This document shows, piece after piece, positions 7,021 through 14,800 of a DNA stretch of 24,413 nt; the stretch's first letter is position 1, and each line of letters begins with the position of its first letter. The position numbers and the translations under genes are program-made. The stretch spans positions 1 through 24,413 of the IMG/VR virus record IMGVR_UViG_3300045454_000012; one strand, 5' to 3'. A model generated the notes under the pieces. The model saw nothing but the letters and a program-made list of their open reading frames with translations, was not told where the DNA came from and did no database searches. This DNA comes from a virus.

Positions 7021-7541
7021 GCGCCAACTGGCCAGCCAAAGACCCCGACGAGGTTCTGGATTATTCGTGGGACGTGCCGCTGGACGCGGGCGACACGATC
7101 ACCGGCACCCCGACCCGCGTGGTCATCGCCGGCACGGTAACCGCAGAGGTTCCGACAGTGAACGGCGCGCTGGTCACGACATTCGTCTCGGGCGGGGTCG
7201 CCGGCGAAACCGCTGTGATCGAAATGAAGTGCCAGACCGCCGGCGGACGGTCATTTGAAGAAACGTTCGTGCTGCCGATCAAGGATTCGGCGGCGGTCCC
7301 GACCGATGCGGACAATTTACGCGCAGACATCGCTGCGCTCGAAAAAGCGCAGATGGACCTGGCTTCGGGCAAGATGGTGACCGAGGTGTGGCGCAGCGGT
7401 CGGCGCCTGATTTACGGCAAGATCACGATCAGCGCGCTGCAAACCCTGATCGACCTGAAAACGCGCAAGCTGGCGGAAGCGGAACAGGTTGCAGCTGGCA
7501 AAAAGCGTCGCCGCGCGATCACGCTGGGCTGGCCGAACTGA
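7017..7541 (+). CDS. fibre-adaptor-like domain fused to gpW-like head-tail joining domain
   Basis: A 174-residue protein with TTG start 7017 overlapping the previous stop. Residues 1 to about 90 (NWPAKDPDEVLDYSWDV, DTITGTPT, TFVSGGVAGE, TAGGRSFEETFVLPIKD) match the beta-sandwich pattern of small phage fiber-tail adaptor proteins. Residues about 98-155 (DNLRADIAALEKAQ, GKMVTEVWRSGRRLIYGK, ISALQTLIDLKTRKLAEAE) match the helix-hairpin-helix plan of lambda gpW, which joins the filled head to the tail at the portal. A basic tail KKRRR follows. Lambda gpW is 68 residues and stands alone, so the fusion is notable. The portal gene follows immediately, the gpW position. The domain calls are by pattern; the gpW part is the surer. 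Confidence 0.8.
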   Translation: MSANWPAKDPDEVLDYSWDVPLDAGDTITGTPTRVVIAGTVTAEVPTVNGALVTTFVSGGVAGETAVIEMKCQTAGGRSFEETFVLPIKDSAAVPTDADNLRADIAALEKAQMDLASGKMVTEVWRSGRRLIYGKITISALQTLIDLKTRKLAEAEQVAAGKKRRRAITLGWPN

Positions 7542-7542
7542 C

Positions 7543-9192
7543 ATGAGCATGTTCGGAAAAATGAGCGCTGCGGTCACCGCGGCGCGATCGGCGTTGCTCG
7601 GCAGCAATCAACGTGACGCGGCGCGCCGGGACATCTCGGAAATGCGGGGATGGTCCAAACGTCCGGGTTTCGCGGGCACGGTATCGCAGAGCGACATCGA
7701 CCTGATCCTGGGCCGAGCGCGCGACCTCGACGAGAATAATGGCTGGATCAACGGCGGCCTCGACCGCCGCGTCGAAGCGGTCATCGGCGGCCGCATCCAA
7801 CTCTCGGCCCAGCCGGTCTACTCGCTGCTCGGCCGCGACATCGGCTGGCGCATGGACTGGTCGCGCAAGGTGCAGGCGCGGTTCAAGGTTTGGGCGAACG
7901 ACATCGAGCGTCGCAATGATGCCCGCCAGCGCCTCTCTTTTGGGGCGCAGGCAAAGCTCGCCTATCTGACGTATTTCCGCGATGGCGAGGTGGCGGCAGA
8001 GGTTCGTGACGACTTTCGCGGCATGTCGAACCCGACCAACATCATGCTGGTCGAGCCCGAGCGGATTTCGACCCCGGATTATCTCGTTCACGAGGAAGGT
8101 CCGATGCTGCGCAACGGCGTTCGCATGGACGCCAATGGGGCGGCGATCGGCTATTACGTCCGCTCGGGCCACCCCGATGACCCGCACGCGGCGCTGCGCG
8201 CGACGCGGTGGGACTATATCCCGGCGCGCGGGCCGACCGGGCGCGCCAAGTTCGTCCACGCCTTCTCGCCGCGCCGCGTCGAGCAGATGCGTGGCATCTC
8301 GCGCCTCGCCGAGGCGATGGTGCCGTCGAAGATGGTCGACCGCATCGACCGCGCCGAACTGGCGGCTGCGCTCAAGTCGGCGATCTACAGTTTTTTCATC
8401 AAGTCGCCCGGCACGACGACGGACCTTGAAGAGGCGCTTGCACCGGGAAGCGAGCAGGCCGGCGAAGGCTGGATCGAAGATTATCTCGACTATCGCGGGC
8501 GCAACCCCGTCACGGTCGACAATGCCAGCGTCGTTCATCTGCTCCCCGACGAGGATGTGGTTCAGCCGAACCGCAACAGCCCGAACAGCAATTATCCCGA
8601 TTTCGTGCGGTTCGTGCTTCAGAAGATCGCCAGCTCGATGGGGATCAGCTACCAACAGCTGTCAGGCGACTGGGCAAGTATAAATTACTCGTCGGCGCGC
8701 GCGCTGCTCAACGAAATCTGGCGCTCGATCCTTGAAGATCGGCACTTCTTCACGCAAGCGTTCCTTACCCCGCTCTATGCCGCATGGCTGGAATGGGAAG
8801 TCGCGAACGGCGATGTGAAGATTCCCGGTGGCCCCGCGGCTTTCTATCGCAACAAGACCGCGATTTGCTTCGCCGAATGGATCGGGCCGGGACGCGGATC
8901 AGTGGACCCGAACAAGGAAGCCGACGCGGCGAACAAGGACACGGCGGCGGGCCGGACATCGACAATCGAGCATATCCTCGAACGCGGACGCGACCCCGAC
9001 GACGTGCTTGCCGAGGAGGCATTCTATCAGGCCGCGCGCGACGGGATGGGCCTCGCGCCGGTGCAGCACGACATCAAGGCGGCTGCGGAAGGCGCCGACA
9101 GCGGCGCTACCGGCACCGAAGAGGATCGGGACGGCGACGGCGTCCCGATGGAGGAGCGCCGCAAAGCCAAACCGAAGGGGGAAGAGCAGTGA
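7543..9192 (+). CDS. portal protein (lambda gpB family)
   Basis: A 549-residue protein that forms the dodecameric ring at the head vertex through which DNA enters and leaves. The start chosen is ATG 7543, just after the gpW-domain stop; the frame runs further upstream but would overlap that gene. Family marks are RDIGWRMDW and the basic-aromatic helix near 100-118, the strand NIMLVEPERIS, RNGVRMDANGAAIGYYV near 188-205, and the hallmark SYQQLSGDW with INYSSAR at 380-386. The C-terminal 30 residues are charged and low-complexity, as in many gpB relatives. Length is close to lambda (533). It overlaps the protease gene by GTGA. Confidence 0.95.
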   Translation: MSMFGKMSAAVTAARSALLGSNQRDAARRDISEMRGWSKRPGFAGTVSQSDIDLILGRARDLDENNGWINGGLDRRVEAVIGGRIQLSAQPVYSLLGRDIGWRMDWSRKVQARFKVWANDIERRNDARQRLSFGAQAKLAYLTYFRDGEVAAEVRDDFRGMSNPTNIMLVEPERISTPDYLVHEEGPMLRNGVRMDANGAAIGYYVRSGHPDDPHAALRATRWDYIPARGPTGRAKFVHAFSPRRVEQMRGISRLAEAMVPSKMVDRIDRAELAAALKSAIYSFFIKSPGTTTDLEEALAPGSEQAGEGWIEDYLDYRGRNPVTVDNASVVHLLPDEDVVQPNRNSPNSNYPDFVRFVLQKIASSMGISYQQLSGDWASINYSSARALLNEIWRSILEDRHFFTQAFLTPLYAAWLEWEVANGDVKIPGGPAAFYRNKTAICFAEWIGPGRGSVDPNKEADAANKDTAAGRTSTIEHILERGRDPDDVLAEEAFYQAARDGMGLAPVQHDIKAAAEGADSGATGTEEDRDGDGVPMEERRKAKPKGEEQ

Positions 9193-10130
9193 GGCCGATC
9201 GGCGCGGGGCCGCAGCCCTATACGAACGTCGCGCGTCAGCTTCTCGACCGCCCGCTCGCGATTCTGCCGCACCAGCTCGAAGCGACCCTGCTCGCATTGC
9301 AGGCGCGGCTCGGGTTGGTCGAAATCAGCACAATCGATGCTACCGCGATGGAAGCGAAGGCCATCATCGAGCGCAGCGCGCTCAGCGGCGACGCACGGCG
9401 CGAATGGGACAGCGGACGCTCGTTCCATACCGATGGCGAGGTCGCCGTGATCCCGATCGTCGGCACGCTCGTTCCGCGGTTCGGCTGGCTCGACCCCATG
9501 TGCGGCATGACTGGCTATGACGGGCTGACCCGCAAGTTGCGCGATGCGATGCGCGACCCGGCGATCGAAGCCATCTGGTTCGACATCGACAGCCCTGGAG
9601 GCGCGGTCGCTGGTCTCGAACAGTTTGTGCTCGAACTCGCCGAGTTCGCCGACGCTGGCGGCAAACCTATTTATGCGTGGGTCAACGAGCAGGCGTGCAG
9701 TGCGGCCTATGCGATCGCGTCGGTATGCCACAAGGTTTACGGCCCCGAAACGGCTATGGTCGGCTCGATCGGCTGCTGCATGGCGCATACCGACATCACC
9801 GGCGCGCTCGACGAAGCAGGCGTCAAGGTGACGATCATCCGATCGGGCGAACGCAAGATGCGTGGCAGCAGCGTCGAAAAGCTCGACAAGCTGACGCTCG
9901 CCAAGTTCCAGGCGAGCTGTGACGCCGTGCGCGACCGTTTCGCGCAGATCGTTGCCATGGGGCGCGGCATCACGTTTGAAGCCGCCATGCAAACTGAAGC
10001 CGACTGGTTCGAGGGGTCCGAGGCTGTGGGCCTCGGGCTGATGGATGCTGTGACGACCGAGCGCGAAGCATGGTCCCGCATGGAAGAAGAAATCGACCGC
10101 AACAAGCGTGAAAGGAGATCGGCCAGATGA
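9189..10130 (+). CDS. prohead protease, S49 family (lambda gpC-like)
   Basis: A 313-residue ClpP-fold serine protease expected to degrade scaffold and trim head proteins during maturation. The start is GTG 9189, overlapping the portal stop (GTGA) and preceded by GGGGGAAG; a longer open frame upstream lies within the portal gene and is rejected. DSPGG at 134-138 is the oxyanion-forming motif. Ser171 in ACSAAYAIA is the likely nucleophile, and Lys223 in SGERKMRG the likely general base, giving the Ser-Lys dyad of S49 peptidases. Lambda gpC (439 residues) carries the scaffold Nu3 in its C-terminal part; here the protein ends after the protease domain and the scaffold is a separate downstream gene. 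Confidence 0.93.
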   Translation: MRPIGAGPQPYTNVARQLLDRPLAILPHQLEATLLALQARLGLVEISTIDATAMEAKAIIERSALSGDARREWDSGRSFHTDGEVAVIPIVGTLVPRFGWLDPMCGMTGYDGLTRKLRDAMRDPAIEAIWFDIDSPGGAVAGLEQFVLELAEFADAGGKPIYAWVNEQACSAAYAIASVCHKVYGPETAMVGSIGCCMAHTDITGALDEAGVKVTIIRSGERKMRGSSVEKLDKLTLAKFQASCDAVRDRFAQIVAMGRGITFEAAMQTEADWFEGSEAVGLGLMDAVTTEREAWSRMEEEIDRNKRERRSAR

Positions 10131-10678
10131 GCCGCTTTGCCGGACTTCCCGCTGCCCTGAAGGCGACCACGGCCGCCGCGAAGGATCAGCCCGAAGAAAT
10201 CGACGACACCGACGGCGACGGCGAACAGCCGCCCGCCAAATCCAAGAAGAAGGAGCCTGTTATGGCTGACGAAAATCAGAGTGCGGCTCTCGACGCCGCG
10301 AAAAAGGAAGGTCACGACGCCGGTTTCAAGGCCGCGACCGACCGTTTCAGCGCCGTGATGGCGAGCGAGCATTATGCCGGGCGCGAAGCATCTGCGGGCA
10401 AGCTGCTCACCAAGGCCTCGCTTTTCAGTGCGAGCGCCGACGACATCACCGACCTGCTCGCTGACATGCCCAAGGTTGAGCGCGCCGCGCTCACCGAAGA
10501 GCAGCAGCGCGAAGCCGCCGAAGAAGGCGGCCGCAAGGAAATGCAGGCCGTGCTCGCCAAGGTAAAAAACAGCAACATCGACGCCGACGCCGGCAAGGAT
10601 GGCAAGGCAAAGGCGGAATCTTCCGCATCCGTTTGGGACAGCGCGATCAACGCGGTCTGCCCCGACGCGCGCAAATAA
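10127..10678 (+). CDS. probable head scaffold protein (Nu3 counterpart)
   Basis: A 183-residue, Ala/Glu/Lys-rich protein coupled to the protease by ATGA and preceded by AAAGGAG. Residues 1-45 are a charged linker (EEIDDTDGDGEQ, then PPAKSKKKE). About 50-145 is a helical region typical of scaffolds (AALDAAKKEGHDAGF, ALTEEQQREAAEEGGRKEMQAVL). Position between S49 protease and decoration protein, as in lambda, makes a scaffold the best call; sequence alone would not prove it. An internal ATG at 10262 with its own strong ribosome site could yield a 138-residue short form lacking the linker. Confidence 0.75.
   Translation: MSRFAGLPAALKATTAAAKDQPEEIDDTDGDGEQPPAKSKKKEPVMADENQSAALDAAKKEGHDAGFKAATDRFSAVMASEHYAGREASAGKLLTKASLFSASADDITDLLADMPKVERAALTEEQQREAAEEGGRKEMQAVLAKVKNSNIDADAGKDGKAKAESSASVWDSAINAVCPDARK
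10250..10255 (+). promoter_or_regulatory. internal ribosome binding site within the scaffold gene
   Basis: AAGGAG at 10250-10255 stands 6 bases before an in-frame ATG at 10262. This is as good as or better than sites used for the window's true gene starts, and it would produce residues MADENQSAAL to the end as a separate shorter protein. Confidence 0.55.
10262..10678 (+). CDS. short form of the scaffold from an internal start
   Basis: The same frame and stop as the gene at 10127, beginning at ATG 10262 (138 residues). It contains the whole helical part and drops the charged 45-residue linker. In lambda, Nu3 is likewise made from an in-frame internal start, there inside gene C. Whether both forms are made here, and whether the short one is the main scaffold, is inferred from the ribosome site only. 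Confidence 0.5.
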   Translation: MADENQSAALDAAKKEGHDAGFKAATDRFSAVMASEHYAGREASAGKLLTKASLFSASADDITDLLADMPKVERAALTEEQQREAAEEGGRKEMQAVLAKVKNSNIDADAGKDGKAKAESSASVWDSAINAVCPDARK

Positions 10679-10703
10679 TCTCTGAACGAAAGGAGACAAA
10701 ATC

Positions 10704-11078
10704 ATGCCTACCCTCACCGAAGGTCAGCACGAAGGCGAGTTCATCGGCCAGCTCGCCATGGGCGTCGGCTATCACGTCGATCAGGTCACGGTCCTGTTGG
10801 GCCAGAACCTCGTCGCTGGCGCCGTGCTCGGCAAGGTCACCGCGAGCGGCAAATATGTCGCCTATGACAACGCGGCCGCCGATGGCCGCGAAACCGTGGC
10901 AGGAATCCTCGTCGCCGCGGCGGACGCCACCGCCGCCGATGTAACGACCGCGCGCGCGATGCTGCGCGGTCCCGCCATCGTCAACAAAAACGACCTCATT
11001 TGGGGCGCCGGTATCGACGCCATCGAACAGGCCGCCGCCATCACCGCGCTTCTGGCGCTCGGCATCAAGGCCGTCTGA
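10704..11078 (+). CDS. head decoration protein (lambda gpD family)
   Basis: A 124-residue protein preceded by AAAGGAG. Trimers of this family bind the expanded capsid at threefold positions and stabilise it against DNA pressure. The family pattern is plain: EFIGQLAMG near the start, LVAGAVLGKVTASGKYV near 35-50, DNAAADGRETVAGILVAAADA, then a RGPAIVNKNDLIW segment near 90-105. Lambda gpD is 110 residues. It sits between scaffold and major capsid genes, the expected place. An 80-base gap follows, in which I see a weak, imperfect GC-rich dyad but no clear terminator or promoter. Confidence 0.92.
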   Translation: MPTLTEGQHEGEFIGQLAMGVGYHVDQVTVLLGQNLVAGAVLGKVTASGKYVAYDNAAADGRETVAGILVAAADATAADVTTARAMLRGPAIVNKNDLIWGAGIDAIEQAAAITALLALGIKAV

Positions 11079-11158
11079 TCCACTCCACATCGCTGAGCCA
11101 GTCACCCGGCAGCACGCGCTGACCGGCAACGGCTCCGCGCATCCAAAGGACATCGAAA

Positions 11159-12184
11159 ATGCACTTCGACATCTTCAATGACGATGCCTTCAGCCTCTCG
11201 TCGATGACCGCAGCGGTCGAGAAAATGCCCTCCGTTCCGGGCTTTCTCGGTTCGCTCGGCCTGTTCGGCTCCGGCGAGGGCATCACGACCGACACTCTGA
11301 CCATCGAGCGCAAGGATTATGTCCTGTCGCCGATCAAGACCTCGCTTCGCGGCACCGAGCCCCCGATGGGTTCGACCGAGAAGGCCAAGCTGCGCAGCTT
11401 CGCCCTTCCGCGCGTCGCAAAGTCCGATCAGGTTTTCGCCCGCGAAATCGCGAACGTCCGCGCCTTCGGCACCGAGAGCGAGCTGCTGACGGCGGCAAAG
11501 CTCATTGCCCAGAAGCAGATGAAGCTCTTGCAGGAATATGAGCTGACCATGGAACTGCACCGCCTCGGCGCGATCCAGGGCATCCTGCTCGATACCGACG
11601 GCTCGACGCTGTATAACTATTTCACCGAGTTCGGCATCGCGCAGCCGGCGGAAATCGACTTCGACCTCGATGCCGCTACGCCTGCGCCCGGCGTGCTGCG
11701 CACGTTGATCTCGAACAGCGTCATCCGTCCGATCGCGCGTGCGCTCGGCGCCGGATGGAACCCCGGCGTTCGCATCATCGGCCTGTGTGGCGACACCTTC
11801 TACGACCAGTTCTGCAACCACGCGGACGTGCGGACGACCTATAACAACTGGCAGGCGGCGGAATCGCTGCGCACCAGCACGGCATTCACGACCTTCCGCT
11901 TCGGCGATGTCGAATGGGTCAATTACAAGGGCACCGACGACAACAGCACCGTGGCGGTCGGCACCGGCAAGGTGCAGTTCATCGTCGCGGGCGTCCCCGG
12001 CCTCTATCGCCGGATCAACGGCCCCGGCGAAGATTTCGAAACGTCCAGCACCCTCGGGCGTCCGATCTATTCGAAGCTGATCCGCGACGACAAGCGCAAC
12101 CAGTGGGTGCAGCCGGAAATCTATTCCTACCCGCTGCACATGGTCACGCGCCCCGAAGTCCTGCTTCGCGGTCGCAACACCTGA
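11159..12184 (+). CDS. major capsid protein (lambda gpE family)
   Basis: A 341-residue HK97-fold shell protein, matching lambda gpE in length (341) and layout. ATG 11159 follows AAAGGA. Recognisable parts are the N-terminal MHFDIFNDDAF followed by the NPxLP-like stretch around PGFLGSLGLF, TDTLTIERKDYVLSPIK, the long backbone helix LLTAAKLIAQKQMKLLQEYELTMELHRLGAIQG, YNYFTEFGI, and a C-terminal strand region ending YPLHMVTRPEVLLRG, the typical family ending. There is no N-terminal scaffold domain, in keeping with the separate scaffold gene. It is followed by a strong stem-loop, and its expression is probably set apart from downstream genes. Confidence 0.94.
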   Translation: MHFDIFNDDAFSLSSMTAAVEKMPSVPGFLGSLGLFGSGEGITTDTLTIERKDYVLSPIKTSLRGTEPPMGSTEKAKLRSFALPRVAKSDQVFAREIANVRAFGTESELLTAAKLIAQKQMKLLQEYELTMELHRLGAIQGILLDTDGSTLYNYFTEFGIAQPAEIDFDLDAATPAPGVLRTLISNSVIRPIARALGAGWNPGVRIIGLCGDTFYDQFCNHADVRTTYNNWQAAESLRTSTAFTTFRFGDVEWVNYKGTDDNSTVAVGTGKVQFIVAGVPGLYRRINGPGEDFETSSTLGRPIYSKLIRDDKRNQWVQPEIYSYPLHMVTRPEVLLRGRNT

Positions 12185-12190
12185 TCGACC

Positions 12191-12212
12191 GGGCGGAGTT
12201 TCGGCTCCGCCC
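12191..12212 (+). terminator. strong stem-loop after the major capsid gene (attenuator or mRNA stabiliser)
   Basis: GGGCGGAG at 12191-12198 pairs perfectly with CTCCGCCC at 12205-12212 around the loop TTTCGG. The position is just after the capsid stop. No T-run follows, so it is not a classical intrinsic terminator. It could act as a partial terminator or protect the capsid message from 3' decay, keeping capsid protein more abundant than the proteins downstream. Confidence 0.65.
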
Positions 12213-12241
12213 TCCCCCGCTGATCCCGAAAGGAAATCGCC

Positions 12242-12529
12242 ATGCGCATCCGTGCATTGCAGACCTTCACCATAGCGCTGCCCGACCGAATGGTCGTTCT
12301 CAATGCTGCCAAGGGGAAGGTCAAAGCCGATGAAGCCGACATCGCCGATGAAGTCGCCCAGCAATATATCGACGCCGGGATGGCCGCTGTGGTTCGGGGC
12401 AAGACCGCTCCCGCCGCCGAAGACCAGCCCGCCGACGACGCGAAGTCGGCTAAGGCGGGCGCCACCGATGCAGCGAAGGACGATGCTTCGAATGAGGCCG
12501 CCCCTGCCGCCGAGGACAAGGCACCCTGA
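12242..12529 (+). CDS. small protein in the gpFI position
   Basis: A 95-residue protein with AAAGGA before ATG 12242. Residues 1 to about 55 form a small beta/helix domain (MRIRALQTFTIALPDRMVVLNAAKGKV, then EVAQQYIDAGMAAVV) of a kind common next to capsid genes. The remaining 40 residues are Ala/Asp/Glu/Pro-rich and probably disordered. Its position after the major capsid gene matches lambda FI, which helps packaging, but the sequence resemblance is not enough to claim homology. It overlaps the next gene by TGATG. Confidence 0.75.
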   Translation: MRIRALQTFTIALPDRMVVLNAAKGKVKADEADIADEVAQQYIDAGMAAVVRGKTAPAAEDQPADDAKSAKAGATDAAKDDASNEAAPAAEDKAP

Positions 12530-12876
12530 TGCCCTCCCCGCTCGAATCTGCGACCGATGATCGGCTTGATCCCGTCTCGGTCGAGTATTTGGGCGACACC
12601 TTCACCTATACGCCGGCGGGGGGCGAGCCCTCCACCGGCGTCTACGGCTTTGTCGACTATGGCGAGGAAATCGCCAACCCGGTGACACCGAGCCCCGGCG
12701 TCGTGTCGCAGGTGATCGTCATCGAACTGCTCGCCTCGGCCTTCCCCGTCCGCCCGAGCGACGCCTGCCGCGTGACCGGGCTGCATCGCTACCCGAACGA
12801 CATTTACAAGCCCGTCGGCGCGGTTGCGTTCGACCGCGGATTCTGGCGCTTCTCGATCCAGAAAGTGCCCGCCTGA
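12529..12876 (+). CDS. probable head-tail connector/stopper (gpFII position)
   Basis: A 115-residue protein starting in TGATG overlap and ending in another TGATG. The pattern is mostly beta: VEYLGDTFTYTP, VYGFVDYGEEIA, QVIVIELLASAF, the turn PSDACRVTGL, and a final RGFWRFSIQKV. Length and the arrangement (a strand, a GxxxD loop, then a motif describing a variable set point and a closing W/F strand) resemble lambda FII-type attachment proteins (117 residues), which cap the packaged head and receive the tail. The call rests on topology and gene order. Confidence 0.65.
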   Translation: MPSPLESATDDRLDPVSVEYLGDTFTYTPAGGEPSTGVYGFVDYGEEIANPVTPSPGVVSQVIVIELLASAFPVRPSDACRVTGLHRYPNDIYKPVGAVAFDRGFWRFSIQKVPA

Positions 12877-13361
12877 TGCCCGCAGATACGGCATGGACCA
12901 AGCTCGCCGCCAAGGTGAAGCAAGTCCTTCAGGATGCGGCGACCGGCGCGGGCCGCACGATCAACATCTTCACCTCGGCCGATCGCAGCGACATGGACGC
13001 TCTCGGCGAGGCCGACCTTCCCGGCGTCGTCATCGGCATGGGCAAGGTTGATTTCGAATATGCCGAGCACATGGCGCAGATGCGTCACACCGGCGTCATC
13101 CTGTTTTCCGTGCAGAGCGGCATAGAGACCGGCCTGCACATCGACCCGTCCAATCAGGACGCAATCGCCTTCATCGTCGAGGCCCTTGCGGCGAGCGACT
13201 ATCTCGACGGCTGGGTTGAGTTTCTGGACCCGGTGAGCATGGACGCATCGGAGCAGGCGGCGCCGAACGTCGGCGAAGCGCTGCTGACGATGACCTGCAC
13301 GCTTTACACCCCGACCGGCGACTTCCGCACGATCATCGGAACCGACGGCACCCCACACTGA
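12876..13361 (+). CDS. probable tail terminator / minor tail protein (gpU-like)
   Basis: A 161-residue protein starting in TGATG overlap. An N-terminal helix (AWTKLAAKVKQVLQDA) leads into INIFTS, LPGVVIGMGKVDFEYA, a strand TGVILFSVQSG, a helix AIAFIVEALAAS, and an ending TMTCTLYTPTGDFRTI. This alternating plan is that of tail terminator proteins, which form the ring ending tail tube growth and docking on the head. Lambda gpU is 131 residues. The gene lies between the connector candidate and the tail tube, as expected. A gpZ-like role is the main alternative. Confidence 0.65.
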   Translation: MPADTAWTKLAAKVKQVLQDAATGAGRTINIFTSADRSDMDALGEADLPGVVIGMGKVDFEYAEHMAQMRHTGVILFSVQSGIETGLHIDPSNQDAIAFIVEALAASDYLDGWVEFLDPVSMDASEQAAPNVGEALLTMTCTLYTPTGDFRTIIGTDGTPH

Positions 13362-13374
13362 GAAAGGACTGACC

Positions 13375-13575
13375 ATGGCACGCAAGCCTGACGTGCTGGC
13401 CGTCGCGCCAGCGATGCCGAGCGGCAGCGTCGATTTCAACGCCTTCCACGACGCGATCGCCCGCGGCGCCACCGCCGAGCAAGCGATCGCGGCGGGCGCC
13501 GGAAATAAGCCCGAACCCAAACCGGTGCCGGAACCCGATCCCGAACCGACCCAGTCCGCCGACGACGCGGCCTGA
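13375..13575 (+). CDS. small acidic, proline-rich protein of unknown function
   Basis: A 66-residue protein with AAAGGA before ATG 13375. Residues 16-42 could form a short helical domain (VDFNAFHDAIARGATAEQA). Residues 44-60 alternate Pro with Lys, Glu and Asp (KPEPKPVPEPDPEP) and would be extended. It sits directly before the tail tube gene. I recognise no family. Good ribosome sites on both sides and high third-position G/C support it as real. Confidence 0.65.
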   Translation: MARKPDVLAVAPAMPSGSVDFNAFHDAIARGATAEQAIAAGAGNKPEPKPVPEPDPEPTQSADDAA

Positions 13576-13592
13576 TCCAAGGAGACTGACCC

Positions 13593-14783
13593 ATGCCCTT
13601 CGCCACCCGCAAGGCGCGCCACACCGCGCTGGCAGTGATCACCCAGGCCGTTCGCGGCACTTTCGTCGATCCGGCGGCAAATCTGATGCCCTGCTCGAAC
13701 ATGCAGCTCAACATCACGTCGGTGACCGTCGCCAACCCCGAATATACCGGCACCGTCGACCAGAATGGCGATGAAGTGGTCGGCAAACAGGCCACCATCA
13801 GCTTCGACGTCAATCTCCGCGCACCCGGCGGTCTTGATGTCCCTGCTGCCGGCGCGTTCCTGCCCGGCATTCTGCTCGTCAACGCGAAGATGACCGAGGT
13901 CCGCACCACGGCGGCCATCCCGGCGGCGCCCGAGGCGCTGTCTGACGGCACCACGACGGGCTTCACCGGCGGCGTGGGCATGGCTGCGACGGCTGACCTC
14001 TACAAGGCGATGCTCGTTCGCCTGCTCGGGGTCGATACGGGGCTTCCCGGCATCTCGGCAATCCGCACCAACGACGCCGCCAAGGTCGTCGAACTCTGCG
14101 AAACCTTCACCGCGCCGCTCGCGGGCAATTATCAGATCCCGAAGCAACTCGCCTATGTGAACGACCTCAGCTCGACCGATCCATTGCCGCTGTCGATCAA
14201 GGCTTGGCTCGGCGGCAAGCGCTACGATCTGGTCGACTGCCAGGTGACCTCGCTCGCGGTGTCGGTGCAGACATCGACGTCGCGACAGGGCAGCATCCCC
14301 GTGCTGCGCGTCACGCTGTCGGCGATCATCAACGCGACGGCCGATGAAGCCACCCCGTCGATCCCGTCGCTCGGCCCGACCCCGAAATATCGCGACGGCA
14401 AGCAATTCATCGCGCAGAAGGCCGTCGGCGGTTCGGGTTTCGAGCTGAACTATGGCATCCAGACCGACGCCGCGCCCAATCCGAACATGGAAGTCGGCGA
14501 CGAGGGCGACGAGATCACCTCGAAGCAGATCACGCTGACCCCGAACCTGCTCAGCTATCTGAAGGCGGATTTCGACACGCTCGCGATGGCCGATGCACAG
14601 GCCTATCACAGTTTCTTTGCGCTGTGGGGCTCTGGATCGGGCCAGATCGTCGGCGTCGTCGTTCCCGACGCGCGCTTCACCCATGCTGGTGACGACCTGG
14701 GCGGCACGCACATCACGCAGTCGCCGCAAATGTTCGTCGACGTGATGAGCAAAGCCGCCGCGATCGTCTTTCCCTACTTCTGA
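13593..14783 (+). CDS. major tail tube protein
   Basis: A 396-residue protein preceded by AAGGAG. It is expected to stack as hexameric rings forming the tail tube. Typical features are the N-terminal ITQAVRGTFVDPAANL, the strands MQLNITSVTVANPEYTGTVDQNGDEVVGKQATISFDVNLR, a long loop region, and C-terminal strands ending VMSKAAAIVFPYF. It is larger than lambda gpV (246), which leaves room for an extra domain in the middle (about 90-330). Its place between terminator and assembly chaperone fits. No immunoglobulin-like C-terminal domain is evident. Confidence 0.8.
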   Translation: MPFATRKARHTALAVITQAVRGTFVDPAANLMPCSNMQLNITSVTVANPEYTGTVDQNGDEVVGKQATISFDVNLRAPGGLDVPAAGAFLPGILLVNAKMTEVRTTAAIPAAPEALSDGTTTGFTGGVGMAATADLYKAMLVRLLGVDTGLPGISAIRTNDAAKVVELCETFTAPLAGNYQIPKQLAYVNDLSSTDPLPLSIKAWLGGKRYDLVDCQVTSLAVSVQTSTSRQGSIPVLRVTLSAIINATADEATPSIPSLGPTPKYRDGKQFIAQKAVGGSGFELNYGIQTDAAPNPNMEVGDEGDEITSKQITLTPNLLSYLKADFDTLAMADAQAYHSFFALWGSGSGQIVGVVVPDARFTHAGDDLGGTHITQSPQMFVDVMSKAAAIVFPYF

Positions 14784-14800
14784 TAGAAAGGCTGTCCCCC

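Noticed and set aside
8784-9188. Upstream extension of the protease frame
   Set aside because: It lies inside the portal gene and translates to Arg/Gly-rich nonsense; GTG 9189 with GGGGGAAG and GTGA overlap is the sensible start.
11079-11158. Possible terminator or promoter between decoration and capsid genes
   Set aside because: Only a weak, bulged CCGG...CCGG dyad is visible, with no T-run and no -35/-10 pair; treated as leader carrying the capsid ribosome site.
12804-14729. Minus-strand open frame (641 codons) opposite the terminator and tail tube genes
   Set aside because: Same shadow effect; composition is extreme (Arg, Asp, Gly, His), and no ribosome site or operon context exists on that strand.
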